NCBI GenBank assembly: GCA_028819565.1
Contig: JAPPLD010000018.1
Coordinates: 1 to 64,000 of the forward strand
Length of the DNA: 64,000 nt
Reading direction: 5' to 3'
Source: Gammaproteobacteria bacterium
Lineage (GTDB): Bacteria; Pseudomonadota; Gammaproteobacteria; Poriferisulfidales; Poriferisulfidaceae
A model generated the notes under the pieces. It worked only from the letters and a program-made list of their open reading frames with translations, did not search any database and was not told where the DNA came from. This document shows positions 20,254-32,395 of this stretch, piece by piece; position 1 is the first letter of the stretch; every line of letters starts with the position of its first letter. A program made the position numbers and the translations under genes.

Positions 20254-20619
20254 ATGCCCCGAGTTAAACGCGGCGTCACCACGCATGCCCGCCACCGCAA
20301 GGTGCGGCGGCAGGCGCGCGGCTACTATGGCGCACGCAGCCGGACGTTCCGTTCCGCCAACCAGGCGGTGATTCGCGCAGGGCAGTATGCGTACCGCGAC
20401 CGCCGCACGCGCAAGCAGGACTTCCGCCGGCTGTGGATCGTGCGCATCAACGCGGCGGCCCGGATGTGCGGCCTGTCGTACAGTCGCTTGATGCAAGGCT
20501 TGGCCCAGGCGGAGATCGAGATCGATCGCAAGATGCTGGCGGACCTCGCAATGAACGAGTTCGACACGTTTGCGCAACTGGCGGATCAGGCCAAGGCCCG
20601 GTTGTCCGCAAGTTCCTGA
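20254..20619 (+). CDS. rplT: 50S ribosomal protein L20
   Basis: This is a 121-residue basic RNA-binding protein ([20 protein letters not shown], later [19 protein letters not shown]) required early in 50S assembly. In E. coli it represses translation of rpmI-rplT; whether the same leader exists here was not determined. It starts 6 bases after rpmI. Confidence 0.96.
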   Translation: MPRVKRGVTTHARHRKVRRQARGYYGARSRTFRSANQAVIRAGQYAYRDRRTRKQDFRRLWIVRINAAARMCGLSYSRLMQGLAQAEIEIDRKMLADLAMNEFDTFAQLADQAKARLSASS

Positions 20620-23659
<3,040 letters not shown>

Positions 23660-23675
<16 letters not shown>

Positions 23676-23953
23676 CCAAAACCGACCTGGCTGCCCGCTT
23701 GGTCGATCAGATTGGCCTCAACCGGGCAGAGTCCCGCGAGTTGGTGGATGCCTTATTGAACGAGATCAGCACAGCCCTCTGTGAGGGCGAGGATGTCCGC
23801 TTGTGGGGCTTCGGCAATTTCATCCTGCGCGACAAGGCGGCGAGGCCCGGCCGCAACCCGCGTAACGGCGAGGAGACAGTCATTGTCCCTCGGCGCGTGG
23901 TGACCTTCCGCCCTGGACAGAAATTGCGCAAGAAAGTGGAAGGCCATGAATGA
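23660..23953 (+). CDS. ihfA: Integration host factor alpha subunit
   Basis: The 97-residue HU/IHF-family protein bends DNA as a heterodimer with IhfB (gene not in this window). The beta-arm with the intercalating proline is visible in ARPGRNPRNGEETVIVPRRV. The start ATG (GKTLTKTDLAARL) lies inside the end of pheT. Its position after pheT is the standard gammaproteobacterial arrangement. Confidence 0.94.
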
Positions 23954-24293
23954 GAATGGAAGAGAGGATCAGGCCGTCCTGCCAAACAAGCGATATTTCA
24001 CGATAGGAGAAGTCAGCAATTTATGCCAGGTTAAGGATCATGTGTTGCGGTACTGGGAAAAGGAGATCCCGGCACTGAATCCAAAACGCCGGCGCGGACG
24101 GCGGTACTATCAACGTGAAGACGTATACCTGATTCGGGAGGTTCAGGCCTTGATGCAGGAAGGATACACTCTGGAGGGTGCCCGGCAGAAACTCCAGGGA
24201 CGGTCTTCGGTTCCACAGGACACGCCGCAGACTCAGGCCATACGGCAGGCAGTGGCGGAACTCGAGAAAGTCGTCGAAGTGCTCAAGGAGTAG
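23946..24293 (+). CDS. MerR-family transcriptional regulator
   Basis: The 115-residue protein has an N-terminal MerR winged helix (RYFTIGEVSNLCQVKDHVLR, then YWEKEIPALNPKRRRGRRYY) and a C-terminal helix (AVAELEKVVEVLKE) for dimerisation. It carries none of the cysteine pattern of metal-sensing MerR proteins. A small MerR-like gene after ihfA is conserved in many gammaproteobacteria, with no firmly known function. It overlaps ihfA by 8 bases. Confidence 0.88.
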   Translation: MNENGREDQAVLPNKRYFTIGEVSNLCQVKDHVLRYWEKEIPALNPKRRRGRRYYQREDVYLIREVQALMQEGYTLEGARQKLQGRSSVPQDTPQTQAIRQAVAELEKVVEVLKE

Positions 24294-24346
24294 GGGTGAC
24301 GAAAAGGTTGGGCGGGAGAATGATCCCGCGGCGTTCGGATACGGGA

Positions 24347-24423
<77 letters not shown>

Positions 24424-24456
24424 GTCCCGCCGTGGAAGCCCGAGTTCAGCCTGACC

Positions 24457-25245
24457 ATGATTTGGGACTTGGAATTGATCCTGGTGGTGGCTACTGCCGC
24501 CACGGGCCTGATCTACTACGGCCATTCCTTCTGGTACCGCCTGCGCCGCCAGGCACCGCCGATCCATCGACCCTGGTTCGCCGAGTGGTCGCACGCGCTG
24601 TTCCCGGTACTGCTGCTGGTGCTGGTGCTGCGAACGTTCGCGATTGAACCGTTCCGAATTCCCTCTGGCTCCATGATCCCGACGCTGCTGGTCGGCGACC
24701 TGGTCCTGGTCAACAAGTACAGTTATGGTCTCAGGCTTCCGGTGTTGCACACTCGCATCTTGGAGGTGGGCAAGCCCGAACGGGGCGATGTGGTGGTATT
24801 CCGTTATCCGAAGAACCCGAACCAGGACTACATCAAGCGGGTAGTGGGGCTTCCGGGGGACGAAGTGGCCTATGTCGGGAAGCGCCTGATGGTGAACGGG
24901 GAGGTCTATCCCCTGACGGATCCGCGCCCGTTTCTGGATGCGATCACCGGTCTCCCGTACCCGTATCGCACGCAGTACACGGAAAGCATCAGCGGGCGTC
25001 AGCATGAAATCCTTCACGATGCCCTGTCCAAGAGTGTCCCCGAAAACTTCACGGTGCCGCCGGGTCACTACCTGGTGATGGGCGACAACCGTGACAGCAG
25101 CCGCGACAGCCGGGACTGGGGGTACGTGCCGGAGGGTCACTTGGTGGGCCGGGCTTTTCTGATCTGGATGAATCATAAGCTCTTGCTGCCATCGCTGACC
25201 AACCCGGAGGTTTCGCTGCTTTCCCGCCTCGGCAAGATCGAGTGA
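24457..25245 (+). CDS. lepB: Signal peptidase I
   Basis: This inner-membrane protease removes signal peptides from exported proteins. It has 262 residues from the ATG at 24457. There are two N-terminal membrane helices (about residues 5-21 and 43-61), then the catalytic serine in PSGSMIPTLLVGD, the catalytic lysine in DYIKRVVGLPGD, and GDNRDSSRDSRDWG. The protein is shorter than E. coli LepB (324), mainly in surface loops. The usual upstream lepA is not here; a tRNA gene precedes it. It is the first gene of lepB-rnc-era-recO-pdxJ. Confidence 0.94.
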   Translation: MIWDLELILVVATAATGLIYYGHSFWYRLRRQAPPIHRPWFAEWSHALFPVLLLVLVLRTFAIEPFRIPSGSMIPTLLVGDLVLVNKYSYGLRLPVLHTRILEVGKPERGDVVVFRYPKNPNQDYIKRVVGLPGDEVAYVGKRLMVNGEVYPLTDPRPFLDAITGLPYPYRTQYTESISGRQHEILHDALSKSVPENFTVPPGHYLVMGDNRDSSRDSRDWGYVPEGHLVGRAFLIWMNHKLLLPSLTNPEVSLLSRLGKIE

Positions 25246-25253
25246 ATCGCTGA

Positions 25254-25931
25254 ATGGCGCGGATCGAGAACTGGTTGCCGAAGGCGGTTCTGGACAGCCC
25301 CGAATATCGGACCGCCCGCACGCACCGCAGCGCCGGCTCGCCGCACAACGAACGGCAGGAATTCCTGGGCGACGCACTGCTAGGCCTGGTGATTTCGGAT
25401 TTCTTGTGCCAGCGCTTCCCGAATGTTCCGGAAGGAGACCTGAGCCGCCTGCGTGCGCACCTGGTCTGTGGCACCATGCTGGCGAAACTGGCGGAATCGG
25501 CCGAAATGGACCAGTTGCTGATTGCGGAGGCGTCGAGTGCGGCCCGGCCGCGCGCCCGCCGCGTCATGGCGGGAAATGCGCTGGAAGCGGTGATCGCAGC
25601 GGTCTACCAGGTGTGCGGGTTCGAGGAAGTGCGCACTTTCATTCTCCGCCTGTACGATCAGGTTCTGGAGGAGTTGCCGCCCTTGGAGTCCCTGCGCAGC
25701 GCCAAGACCGAGCTGCAGGAATTACTGCAGGCGAGGGGCCGGGAGCGTGCCCGCTATACGCTGCTTAAAGAACGACCAAAGCATTCGCCGCGCTTTGAGG
25801 TGCAGTGCGAAGTGAAGGATCCGAAGGTGCGGACCCGGGGCACTGGCAACCGCATCCGCGAGGCGGAGCAGAATGCGGCAGCGGCCGCGATCGCCGACAT
25901 CCAGCGCAAGCGGCCTGGATGGACATCGTGA
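25254..25931 (+). CDS. rnc: Ribonuclease III
   Basis: RNase III cleaves double-stranded RNA in rRNA maturation. The 225 residues cover an RNase III domain (signature NERQEFLGDALLG, 32-44) and a C-terminal dsRNA-binding domain (KTELQELLQARGRERARYTL; GNRIREAEQNAAAAAI). E36, D40 and E111 align with E. coli E41, D45 and E117. The position of E. coli D114 is N108 (MAGNALEAVIAA). The enzyme may still work, because this site varies more than E117. It overlaps era by 13 bases. Confidence 0.93.
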   Translation: MARIENWLPKAVLDSPEYRTARTHRSAGSPHNERQEFLGDALLGLVISDFLCQRFPNVPEGDLSRLRAHLVCGTMLAKLAESAEMDQLLIAEASSAARPRARRVMAGNALEAVIAAVYQVCGFEEVRTFILRLYDQVLEELPPLESLRSAKTELQELLQARGRERARYTLLKERPKHSPRFEVQCEVKDPKVRTRGTGNRIREAEQNAAAAAIADIQRKRPGWTS

Positions 25932-26809
25932 CCCGTTGCGGGTTCGTGGCGCTTTGCGGCAAGCCGAACGTCGGCAAGTCGACGTTGTTCAACCGTCTGC
26001 TGGAGAAGCCGCTGTCTGCCGCCACCGGCAAGCCGCAGACCACCCGGCACAACATCAAGGGCATTCTGACCGAGCAGGGCAACCAGTTCGTTTTCGTGGA
26101 CACGCCCGGCATACACTCCGGGCGGGTTCGGGCGCTTTCTCAATTGCTCAACGCCAACGCCAGCGAAGCCATGAGCCAGGTGGACGTGGCGGTGATGGTG
26201 GTGGAGGTTGGGGTGTGGAACGCACGCGACGAAAAGGTGCTGAGTGAATTGCGCGACGCGAAGATCCCGGTCATGCTGTGCGCCAACAAGATTGACCGCA
26301 TGCCTGACCAGGCATTGATCCTGCCGTATTTTGCCCAGCTGGCCGAGCACGAGTTCCTTGAGTACATTCCGGTCAGCGCGCGAACCGGGGAAGGTTGCGC
26401 GGTTCTCAAGGAGAACCTGGCGAAGCACGTCCCGGAACGGGAACACTTGTTCGAAGCAGACGCGCTGACGGACCGGCATGAGCGTTTCTTCGCGGAGGAA
26501 TTGATTCGGGAACAGTTGTTGATTCAGCTGGACAAGGAATTGCCCTACGTCATGCATGTCCAGGTGACCGACTTCCAGAACCAGGAAGAGCGTGTGCATA
26601 TCTCTGCGCAGATCCTGGTGGAGCGAGAATCGCAGCGCAAGATCCTGCTTGGTCGAAACGGCACACGCATCAGTGCCATCGGGCGCGCAGCACGGCTGCG
26701 CATGGCCGGGCTCCTGGATCAACCGGTGGTTCTGAAGTTGCACGTCAAGGTGCAACCGAACTGGCAGCGGGACCCGAACATCCTGGCCAGCTATCGCGGA
26801 GGCGTGTGA
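25919..26809 (+). CDS. era: GTPase Era
   Basis: Era binds the 3' end of 16S rRNA during 30S maturation. It has 296 residues from the ATG inside the end of rnc. GTPase motifs are visible: G1 GKPNVGKSTLF, G2 around GKPQTTRH, G3 DTPGIH and G4 NKID. The C-terminal KH domain ends the protein (RILLGRNG-like stretch KILLGRNGTRISAIG). The rnc-era-recO order is standard. Confidence 0.95.
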   Translation: MDIVTRCGFVALCGKPNVGKSTLFNRLLEKPLSAATGKPQTTRHNIKGILTEQGNQFVFVDTPGIHSGRVRALSQLLNANASEAMSQVDVAVMVVEVGVWNARDEKVLSELRDAKIPVMLCANKIDRMPDQALILPYFAQLAEHEFLEYIPVSARTGEGCAVLKENLAKHVPEREHLFEADALTDRHERFFAEELIREQLLIQLDKELPYVMHVQVTDFQNQEERVHISAQILVERESQRKILLGRNGTRISAIGRAARLRMAGLLDQPVVLKLHVKVQPNWQRDPNILASYRGGV

Positions 26810-27504
26810 TGCGGCAGGACGAACTGGTCGCGGCGTATGTGATCCAGGCGCGTCCTTGGCGCGAGACCAGCTTGCTTTACAAGGTGGTCGCACAGGATCA
26901 TGGGCGGGTCAGCCTGATTCATCGTGGGGCACGCAACAACCGCCGCGACCGACCGCTACCGACATTGACCCCGGTACGGGTGTCCTGGGGCGGGCGCGGC
27001 AGCCTGTACACCCTGCGCCACGCCGAGGTCACCGGTCCGATGACAGTGAAAGACCCGAAGCGGCAGGTCTACGCCTTGTACGTCAACGAGATCGTCAGCT
27101 ACCTGCTGCCGGACGATCGCTATTCGGACGAGATCTATCCGCTGTACCACGAGGCACTGGCTCATCTGGACATAGCCGCGGACCCTGAATTCGCACTTCG
27201 CGGAATCGAGATGGACTTGCTGCATCTGGCCGGTCACCCGCTGCAGCTAGACCGCACCGAACAGGGAAAGGTCGAACCGGGGCGGCAATATCGTTATCAC
27301 CCGGGTGCCGGGCCCACGGAACTTCCGGAGGGAAGCGAGACGGACGGGATCAGCGGTCAGACCCTGCTGACTCTTCAGGCCCGGCAGGAAATGGACGAGC
27401 AAACGCGGCGCGAAGCGCGTCGCCTGATGCGGCAGGTACTGGACTACTACACGGCCCCGAACGTGATTCGGTCGCGGGGCATCATGCAAGCCTTGGCAGG
27501 CTGA
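26809..27504 (+). CDS. recO: DNA repair protein RecO
   Basis: RecO loads RecA on SSB-coated single strands in the RecFOR pathway. The ATG at 26809 shares a base with the era stop (TGATG), giving 231 residues; a GTG one codon earlier is possible. The N-terminal OB fold (AAYVIQARPWRETSLLYKVV, then HGRVSLIHRGARNNR) is clear. The helical C-terminal half includes FALRGIEMDLLHLAGHPL. Like many gammaproteobacterial RecO proteins it shows no four-cysteine zinc finger. Confidence 0.92.
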   Translation: MRQDELVAAYVIQARPWRETSLLYKVVAQDHGRVSLIHRGARNNRRDRPLPTLTPVRVSWGGRGSLYTLRHAEVTGPMTVKDPKRQVYALYVNEIVSYLLPDDRYSDEIYPLYHEALAHLDIAADPEFALRGIEMDLLHLAGHPLQLDRTEQGKVEPGRQYRYHPGAGPTELPEGSETDGISGQTLLTLQARQEMDEQTRREARRLMRQVLDYYTAPNVIRSRGIMQALAG

Positions 27505-27594
27505 TTTCCGCACTCCCGAATTCTGGGAACTCGGGGTATTCCCGGAAAGCCTTTAGTGGTAGAGTGTCCATAGCAATAACTACTTCGCAGTACC

Positions 27595-28317
27595 GTGACG
27601 AACGTACGGTTGGGCGTGAATATAGACCACATAGCGACCCTGCGCCAGCAGCGCCACACGGACTACCCGGACCTGAGCGAGGCGATCCGCCGAGTAGAAG
27701 CGGCCGGGGCGGACGGCATCACCATGCACCTGCGCGAAGATCGGCGGCACATCCAGCTGGAGGACGTGGAACAGGCGCGCCGGCAAGTGAGCGGGACCCT
27801 GAACCTTGAGATGGCCGCGACCGACGAAATGTTGGATATTGCGGAGCGTATTCGCCCGGATTATTGCTGCCTGGTGCCGGAGCGGCGCGAGGAACTCACC
27901 ACCGAAGGCGGACTGGACGTCGTGGCGGGTGCAGACCGGATCCGGGAGGCATGCACCCGGCTGAAATCAGCGGGCATTCAGGTTTCGCTGTTCGTCGAGC
28001 CGACGCACGAGGTGATGGATGCAGCGGTCGAACTGGGTGCGTCAACCGTGGAGTTGCACACCGGTCCCTACGCCAACGCAACGGAACCGGAAGCCCACGA
28101 GGCGGAGCTGGAACGGCTGGTTTCCACCACGCAGTATGCGCGCGACCGGTTGACGGTCAATGCCGGACACGGCTTGCACCACGATAACGTGGGCCCGGTG
28201 GCTTCGATCCCGGGAATGAACGAACTTAATATCGGTCACGCCATCGTTTGCCGGGCGGTGATGGTGGGATTGGAGGCAGCCGTGCGCGAGGTGCGCGAAG
28301 CCATGGAGGCGTCATGA
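27595..28317 (+). CDS. pdxJ: Pyridoxine 5'-phosphate synthase
   Basis: PdxJ condenses 3-amino-2-oxopropyl phosphate with deoxyxylulose phosphate in vitamin B6 synthesis. The 240-residue protein starts at GTG ([20 protein letters not shown], with the conserved NIDH). HLREDRRHI and [12 protein letters not shown] are further family blocks, and [10 protein letters not shown] lies near the C terminus. The 90-base gap after recO suggests its own promoter, but none was clear. Its stop overlaps the cysM start. Confidence 0.95.
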   Translation: MTNVRLGVNIDHIATLRQQRHTDYPDLSEAIRRVEAAGADGITMHLREDRRHIQLEDVEQARRQVSGTLNLEMAATDEMLDIAERIRPDYCCLVPERREELTTEGGLDVVAGADRIREACTRLKSAGIQVSLFVEPTHEVMDAAVELGASTVELHTGPYANATEPEAHEAELERLVSTTQYARDRLTVNAGHGLHHDNVGPVASIPGMNELNIGHAIVCRAVMVGLEAAVREVREAMEAS

Positions 28318-29207
28318 GAGAGTATCCGACTATCGAATCCAGCATCGGCAACACGTCGCTGGTTCGTCTGCAGCGCATGGCGCCCGAGGGAGTCATGGTA
28401 TTGGCCAAGCTGGAAGGAGACAATCCGGCCGGCTCGGTCAAGGATCGCCCGGCCATCAACATGATCGAGGCTGCCGAGGAACGCGGAGACATTCGTCCGG
28501 GCGACACGCTGGTCGAGGCGACCAGTGGCAACACCGGGATTGCGCTGGCGCTGGCGGCGGCGATTCGCGGCTACCGGATGATCTTGATCATGCCGGAGAA
28601 CATGAGCCTGGAACGGCGCCAGACCATGGCGGCGTACGGGGCCGAACTGATCCTGGTCACGCAGGAGGAAGGCATGGAGGGGGCCCGCGACCGGGCGCTG
28701 GAGATGAACCGTGCGGGTGAAGCGTTCATCCTGAACCAGTTTGACAACCCGGACAACTCGGATTCGCACTATCGGGGCACCGGGCCGGAGTTGTGGCGGG
28801 ACACCGGGGGCGAACTGACGCATTTTGTGTCTTCCATGGGCACGACCGGGACCATCAGCGGGGCCGGGCGCTACCTGAAGGAACAGAATCCAGATATCGA
28901 GGTGATCGGCGTGGAGCCGGCGGACGGTTCCGCCATTCCAGGCATCCGTCGCTGGGCGGAGGAGTACGTCCCGAAGATCCTGGAGCGGGACGTGGTCGAT
29001 CGGACAATCGACGTTACGCGAGAAGATGCGGAAAACACCATGCGCGAATTAGCGAAGCGGGAGGGGATTTTCGCCGGGATCTCATCGGGCGGCTGCATGC
29101 ACGTGGCTCTGCAGGTGGCGGCGGAAGTCGCGCCGGGGTCGGTGATTGCCGCTATCGTGTGCGACCGCGGAGATCGCTACCTGTCTTCGGGGGTTTATCC
29201 ATCATGA
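28314..29207 (+). CDS. cysM: Cysteine synthase B
   Basis: This PLP enzyme makes cysteine from O-acetylserine and sulfide or thiosulfate. It has 297 residues; the PLP lysine is in [11 protein letters not shown], and the phosphate-binding loop is [15 protein letters not shown]. The stretch [18 protein letters not shown] is typical of CysM rather than CysK. It is coupled to pdxJ (ATGA overlap) and to the exonuclease gene downstream (ATGA). Confidence 0.93.
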   Translation: MREYPTIESSIGNTSLVRLQRMAPEGVMVLAKLEGDNPAGSVKDRPAINMIEAAEERGDIRPGDTLVEATSGNTGIALALAAAIRGYRMILIMPENMSLERRQTMAAYGAELILVTQEEGMEGARDRALEMNRAGEAFILNQFDNPDNSDSHYRGTGPELWRDTGGELTHFVSSMGTTGTISGAGRYLKEQNPDIEVIGVEPADGSAIPGIRRWAEEYVPKILERDVVDRTIDVTREDAENTMRELAKREGIFAGISSGGCMHVALQVAAEVAPGSVIAAIVCDRGDRYLSSGVYPS

Positions 29208-30007
29208 TCGGAGACGTGCTGGCCTTCGACATCGAGACCATTCCGGATGCGAAGCTGGGCCGGCGTCTTTACGATCTCTCAGACGACCTCCCCGACGAGG
29301 ACGTGGTGCGTGCCATGGAACAGTTGCGCATGCAGAAGACCGGCGGACACCTGTTCCAGCCGTTGTACCTGCAGAAAGTGGTCTGCATCTCGGTGGTGTA
29401 CCACACGGAGTCGGTGTTGGTTGCGAAGTCCTTGGAGGACATCGACGCGGACGAACACACGATCATCCGCAACTTCTTCGATGGCATCGAGCGGGCCGCC
29501 CCGCGGCTGGTGACCTGGAACGGCAACGGATTCGACCTTGCGGTGCTGAACTACCGCGCCATGTATCACGGGATCTGCGCGGCGCGCTTCTGGGAGACGG
29601 GCGACAACGAGCGGGAATTCCGCTACAACAACTACATCAGCCGCTACCACGAGCGGCACCTGGATCTGATGGACGTGCTGTCACGCTACAACCCGCGCGC
29701 CTCGGCCGGGCTCGACGACTTCTCCACCATGCTGGGCTTCCCCGGGAAGCCGGAGGGGATGTCAGGCGGCGAGGTGTGGCCGGCCTACCGAGACGGGCGG
29801 CTGGCCGAGATCCGCGAGTACTGCGAAACCGATGCGATCAGCACCTACTTGGTGTTTCTGCGCTTCGAATTCCTGCGCGGCAACCTGCTGCGGGAGGAGT
29901 ATGTCGAACTGTGCGACCAGTTGCAGTCCTACCTGGAGGAAGAGGACAAGGCCCACTTCCGTGATTTCCTGACGCGGTGGGATCGCGCGAACGATCCGGT
30001 CGGCTGA
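29204..30007 (+). CDS. PolB-like 3'-5' exonuclease
   Basis: The 267-residue protein belongs to the predicted DEDD exonuclease family related to the proofreading domain of DNA polymerase B. The first acidic pair is in LAFDIETIPD (D9, E11 region), the second in VTWNGNGFDLAVLNYR, and the last in IREYCETDAISTYLVF. It has no polymerase domain. It is translationally coupled to cysM and ends 4 bases before the convergent dapE gene. Its substrate (DNA or RNA) cannot be told from sequence. Confidence 0.87.
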   Translation: MIGDVLAFDIETIPDAKLGRRLYDLSDDLPDEDVVRAMEQLRMQKTGGHLFQPLYLQKVVCISVVYHTESVLVAKSLEDIDADEHTIIRNFFDGIERAAPRLVTWNGNGFDLAVLNYRAMYHGICAARFWETGDNEREFRYNNYISRYHERHLDLMDVLSRYNPRASAGLDDFSTMLGFPGKPEGMSGGEVWPAYRDGRLAEIREYCETDAISTYLVFLRFEFLRGNLLREEYVELCDQLQSYLEEEDKAHFRDFLTRWDRANDPVG

Positions 30008-30011
30008 ACCG

Positions 30012-31139
30012 TCAGTCCAGCAGTTTCCCGATGATGGCGCGGTAAACCTCGACCAGCCGGTCGAGGTCCTCGACGGCGACGTGCTCGTCAATCTTGTGGA
30101 TACTGCGATTGATTGGGCCGAATTCGACCACTTCGGCACCGGTCGGCCGGATGAACCGTCCGTCTGAGGTGCCGCCTTCGGTGCTGAGTTCCGCTTCCGA
30201 CCCCAGCACTTCCGATACGGCGTCCTGGCAGATCTGGGTCAGGGTGCCGGGTGGCGTGCGGTAAGGCAGGCTCGCCTCCTCCCATTCGATTTGGTGCTCG
30301 AATCCGGCTTGCCCCAGAATTCCGGCAATTCGCTCTTGCAGTTCTTCGGCGGTGACTTCCGTCGAATAGCGCAGGTTGAAGTCCGTGGTCAGTTCGCCCG
30401 GGACCACGTTGGCGGCGCCGCACCCGCTGTTTAGGTTGGAAACCTGGAACTGGGTCGGCTGGAAATCCTCGTTGCCCTCGTCCCAAATGGTTTCGGTCAG
30501 TTCCACCAGCGCCGGTGCGAACCGATGAATCGGGTTATCGCACAGGGCCGGGTAGGCGATGTGGCCCTGGACACCGCGAACCGTCAACCGTCCGGACAAT
30601 GAACCGCGGCGGCCATTCTTGATGACGTCGCCGAGCCGTTCGCGGCAACTGGGTTCGCCGACGATGCACCAGGCAGGGATCTCCTGGCGCGCTTGGAGTT
30701 GCTCGATCGCGGCCCGGGTGCCGTTCACGGCCGGGCCTTCCTCGTCGCTGGTCAGCAGCAGGCCGATAGCACCGGGGTGGTCGGGCCGTTGCGCGACGTA
30801 TTGGGCGCAGGCGACCGCCATTGCGGCGACGCCGCCCTTCATGTCAGCCGCACCGCGACCGTACAGGAGCCCGTCGCGGATAGTCGGGCTGAAGGGATCG
30901 CTGCTCCACTGCTCGAGCGGACCGGTCGGCACGACATCGGTGTGTCCGGCGAACATCAGCAACGGTTCGCCCTCGCCGTGGCGCAGCCACAGGTTCTGGA
31001 CCTCGGCAAACGGCATGGATTCGGCGACGAATCCATGAGGTACGAGGTACTTGGCAATCAGGTTTTGACAGCCTGCGTCTTCCGGCGTGACCGACGGCCG
31101 TTCAATCAGCGCGCAGGTGAGGTCCAGGACTTCCGACAT
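30012..31139 (-). CDS. dapE: Succinyl-diaminopimelate desuccinylase
   Basis: DapE hydrolyses N-succinyl-LL-diaminopimelate in lysine and peptidoglycan precursor synthesis. It is a 375-residue M20 metallopeptidase fold. Zinc-binding motifs are visible: FAGHTDVVPTGP (His, Asp), GRGAADMKGG (Asp), SDEEGPA (Glu-Glu) and the late TSDGRFIRP. It sits with dapD on the same strand, the pair bracketing a small ArsC-like gene; glnD and map lie upstream. Confidence 0.95.
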   Translation of the reverse strand: MSEVLDLTCALIERPSVTPEDAGCQNLIAKYLVPHGFVAESMPFAEVQNLWLRHGEGEPLLMFAGHTDVVPTGPLEQWSSDPFSPTIRDGLLYGRGAADMKGGVAAMAVACAQYVAQRPDHPGAIGLLLTSDEEGPAVNGTRAAIEQLQARQEIPAWCIVGEPSCRERLGDVIKNGRRGSLSGRLTVRGVQGHIAYPALCDNPIHRFAPALVELTETIWDEGNEDFQPTQFQVSNLNSGCGAANVVPGELTTDFNLRYSTEVTAEELQERIAGILGQAGFEHQIEWEEASLPYRTPPGTLTQICQDAVSEVLGSEAELSTEGGTSDGRFIRPTGAEVVEFGPINRSIHKIDEHVAVEDLDRLVEVYRAIIGKLLD

Positions 31140-31140
31140 G

Positions 31141-31488
31141 CTACTGCTCCAGCGCTTGCGCCCAGGCCGTCTCGTCGAAGCCGACGCTCAACGTGCCTTC
31201 GGCATCGAGAAGCGGACGCTTCAGCAGGGTGGGGTGTGCAAGGAGCAACTCGACGGCAGTCGCGTCGGTCAGTCTGGCGCGTTCGTCCTCTGGCAGTTGA
31301 CGCCAGGTCGTGGAGCGACGGTTCAGCAACGTGTCCATCCCCAGCCGGGCGGCCCAGTCTTCCAACTGGGTGCGCGTCAATCCATCGGCGCGGGTGTCGT
31401 GGAAGCGGTAATCAATAGCTCGGCGTTCCAGCCACTGGCGTGCTGCCCGGACCCGGTCGCAGTTGGGGATGCCATAGACGGTCACCAT
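31141..31488 (-). CDS. ArsC/Spx-family thioredoxin-fold protein (YffB-like)
   Basis: The 115-residue protein begins MVTVYGIPNCDRVRAARQWL, which has the single N-terminal cysteine of the YffB branch of the ArsC/Spx family. A location between dapE and dapD is typical of YffB. The role is uncertain; it is often annotated as arsenate reductase but lacks evidence for that activity. The ATG at 31488 is preferred over an in-frame TTG two codons earlier. Confidence 0.85.
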   Translation of the reverse strand: MVTVYGIPNCDRVRAARQWLERRAIDYRFHDTRADGLTRTQLEDWAARLGMDTLLNRRSTTWRQLPEDERARLTDATAVELLLAHPTLLKRPLLDAEGTLSVGFDETAWAQALEQ

Positions 31489-31490
31489 GA

Positions 31491-32318
31491 TCAACTGTCA
31501 GTTGCTTCTCGCAGGAGCGCGTTGATTCCGACCTTGCTGCGGGTCTTCTGGTCGACCTGCTTGACGATCACCGCGCAGGCCAGGCTGTACTTTCCGTCAG
31601 AGGCGGGCAGTGAGCCGGGGACGACCACGGCACCGGCCGGGACTCGGCCGTAGGAGACTTCGTCGCGTGCGCGATCGTAAATCCGGGTGCTCTGGCCGAT
31701 GAATACGCCCATGGATATGACCGCGCCGCGCTCGACGATCACGCCTTCTACGATTTCCGAGCGGGCACCGATGAAGCAGTCATCCTCGATGATGGTGGGG
31801 GCGGCCTGCAGCGGTTCCAGCACGCCGCCAATGCCGACACCGCCGGAAAGATGGACGTTCTTGCCGATCTGGGCGCAGGAGCCGACCGTCGCCCAGGTGT
31901 CCACCATGGTTCCGGAGTCGACGTAAGCCCCGATGTTCACGAAACTCGGCATCAGCACCACGCCGGGCGCAATGAAGCTGCCGAAGCGCGCGGTCGCTGG
32001 GGGCACGATGCGCACGCCCCCGCCGTCCAGTTCCTCTTCGCTGCCTAGGGCGAAACGGCCCGCCACCTTGTCGCGGTAGCGGGTGTGCCCGCCGTCGATA
32101 ATCTCGTTGTCGGTGATGCAGAACGAGAGGAGCACGGCCTTCTTGAGCCACTCGTTGACGATCCAGCCGCTGTCGGCGGGTTCGGCGACCCTCAGACGGC
32201 CGTCGTTGAGGCCCTGCAGGACTTCCTGCACAGCGTCGCGAACGGGCTCAGGGGCGGAGTCCGGGGTCAGTTGCGCGCGTTCTTCGAACGCCTGCTCAAT
32301 GGTGGACTGGAGGCTCAT
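31491..32318 (-). CDS. dapD: Tetrahydrodipicolinate N-succinyltransferase
   Basis: DapD transfers succinate from succinyl-CoA to tetrahydrodipicolinate, the step that commits to the succinylase branch completed by DapE. The 275-residue protein has a left-handed beta-helix of hexapeptide repeats (for example [20 protein letters not shown], then [15 protein letters not shown]). The frame is open upstream, but the family N terminus ([15 protein letters not shown]) fixes the start. Confidence 0.95.
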   Translation of the reverse strand: MSLQSTIEQAFEERAQLTPDSAPEPVRDAVQEVLQGLNDGRLRVAEPADSGWIVNEWLKKAVLLSFCITDNEIIDGGHTRYRDKVAGRFALGSEEELDGGGVRIVPPATARFGSFIAPGVVLMPSFVNIGAYVDSGTMVDTWATVGSCAQIGKNVHLSGGVGIGGVLEPLQAAPTIIEDDCFIGARSEIVEGVIVERGAVISMGVFIGQSTRIYDRARDEVSYGRVPAGAVVVPGSLPASDGKYSLACAVIVKQVDQKTRSKVGINALLREATDS

Positions 32319-32395
32319 GGGGAAAATCCGGGCAAAAGCACGCGCGTATGTTAACAAGAAGACGCGAATGAGGCTTCCGACAGGCAGCCGATTGC

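Noticed and set aside
27505-27594. Terminator between recO and pdxJ
   Set aside because: Short inverted repeats (GGGAA/TTCCC) are present but the stems are weak and no T-run follows.
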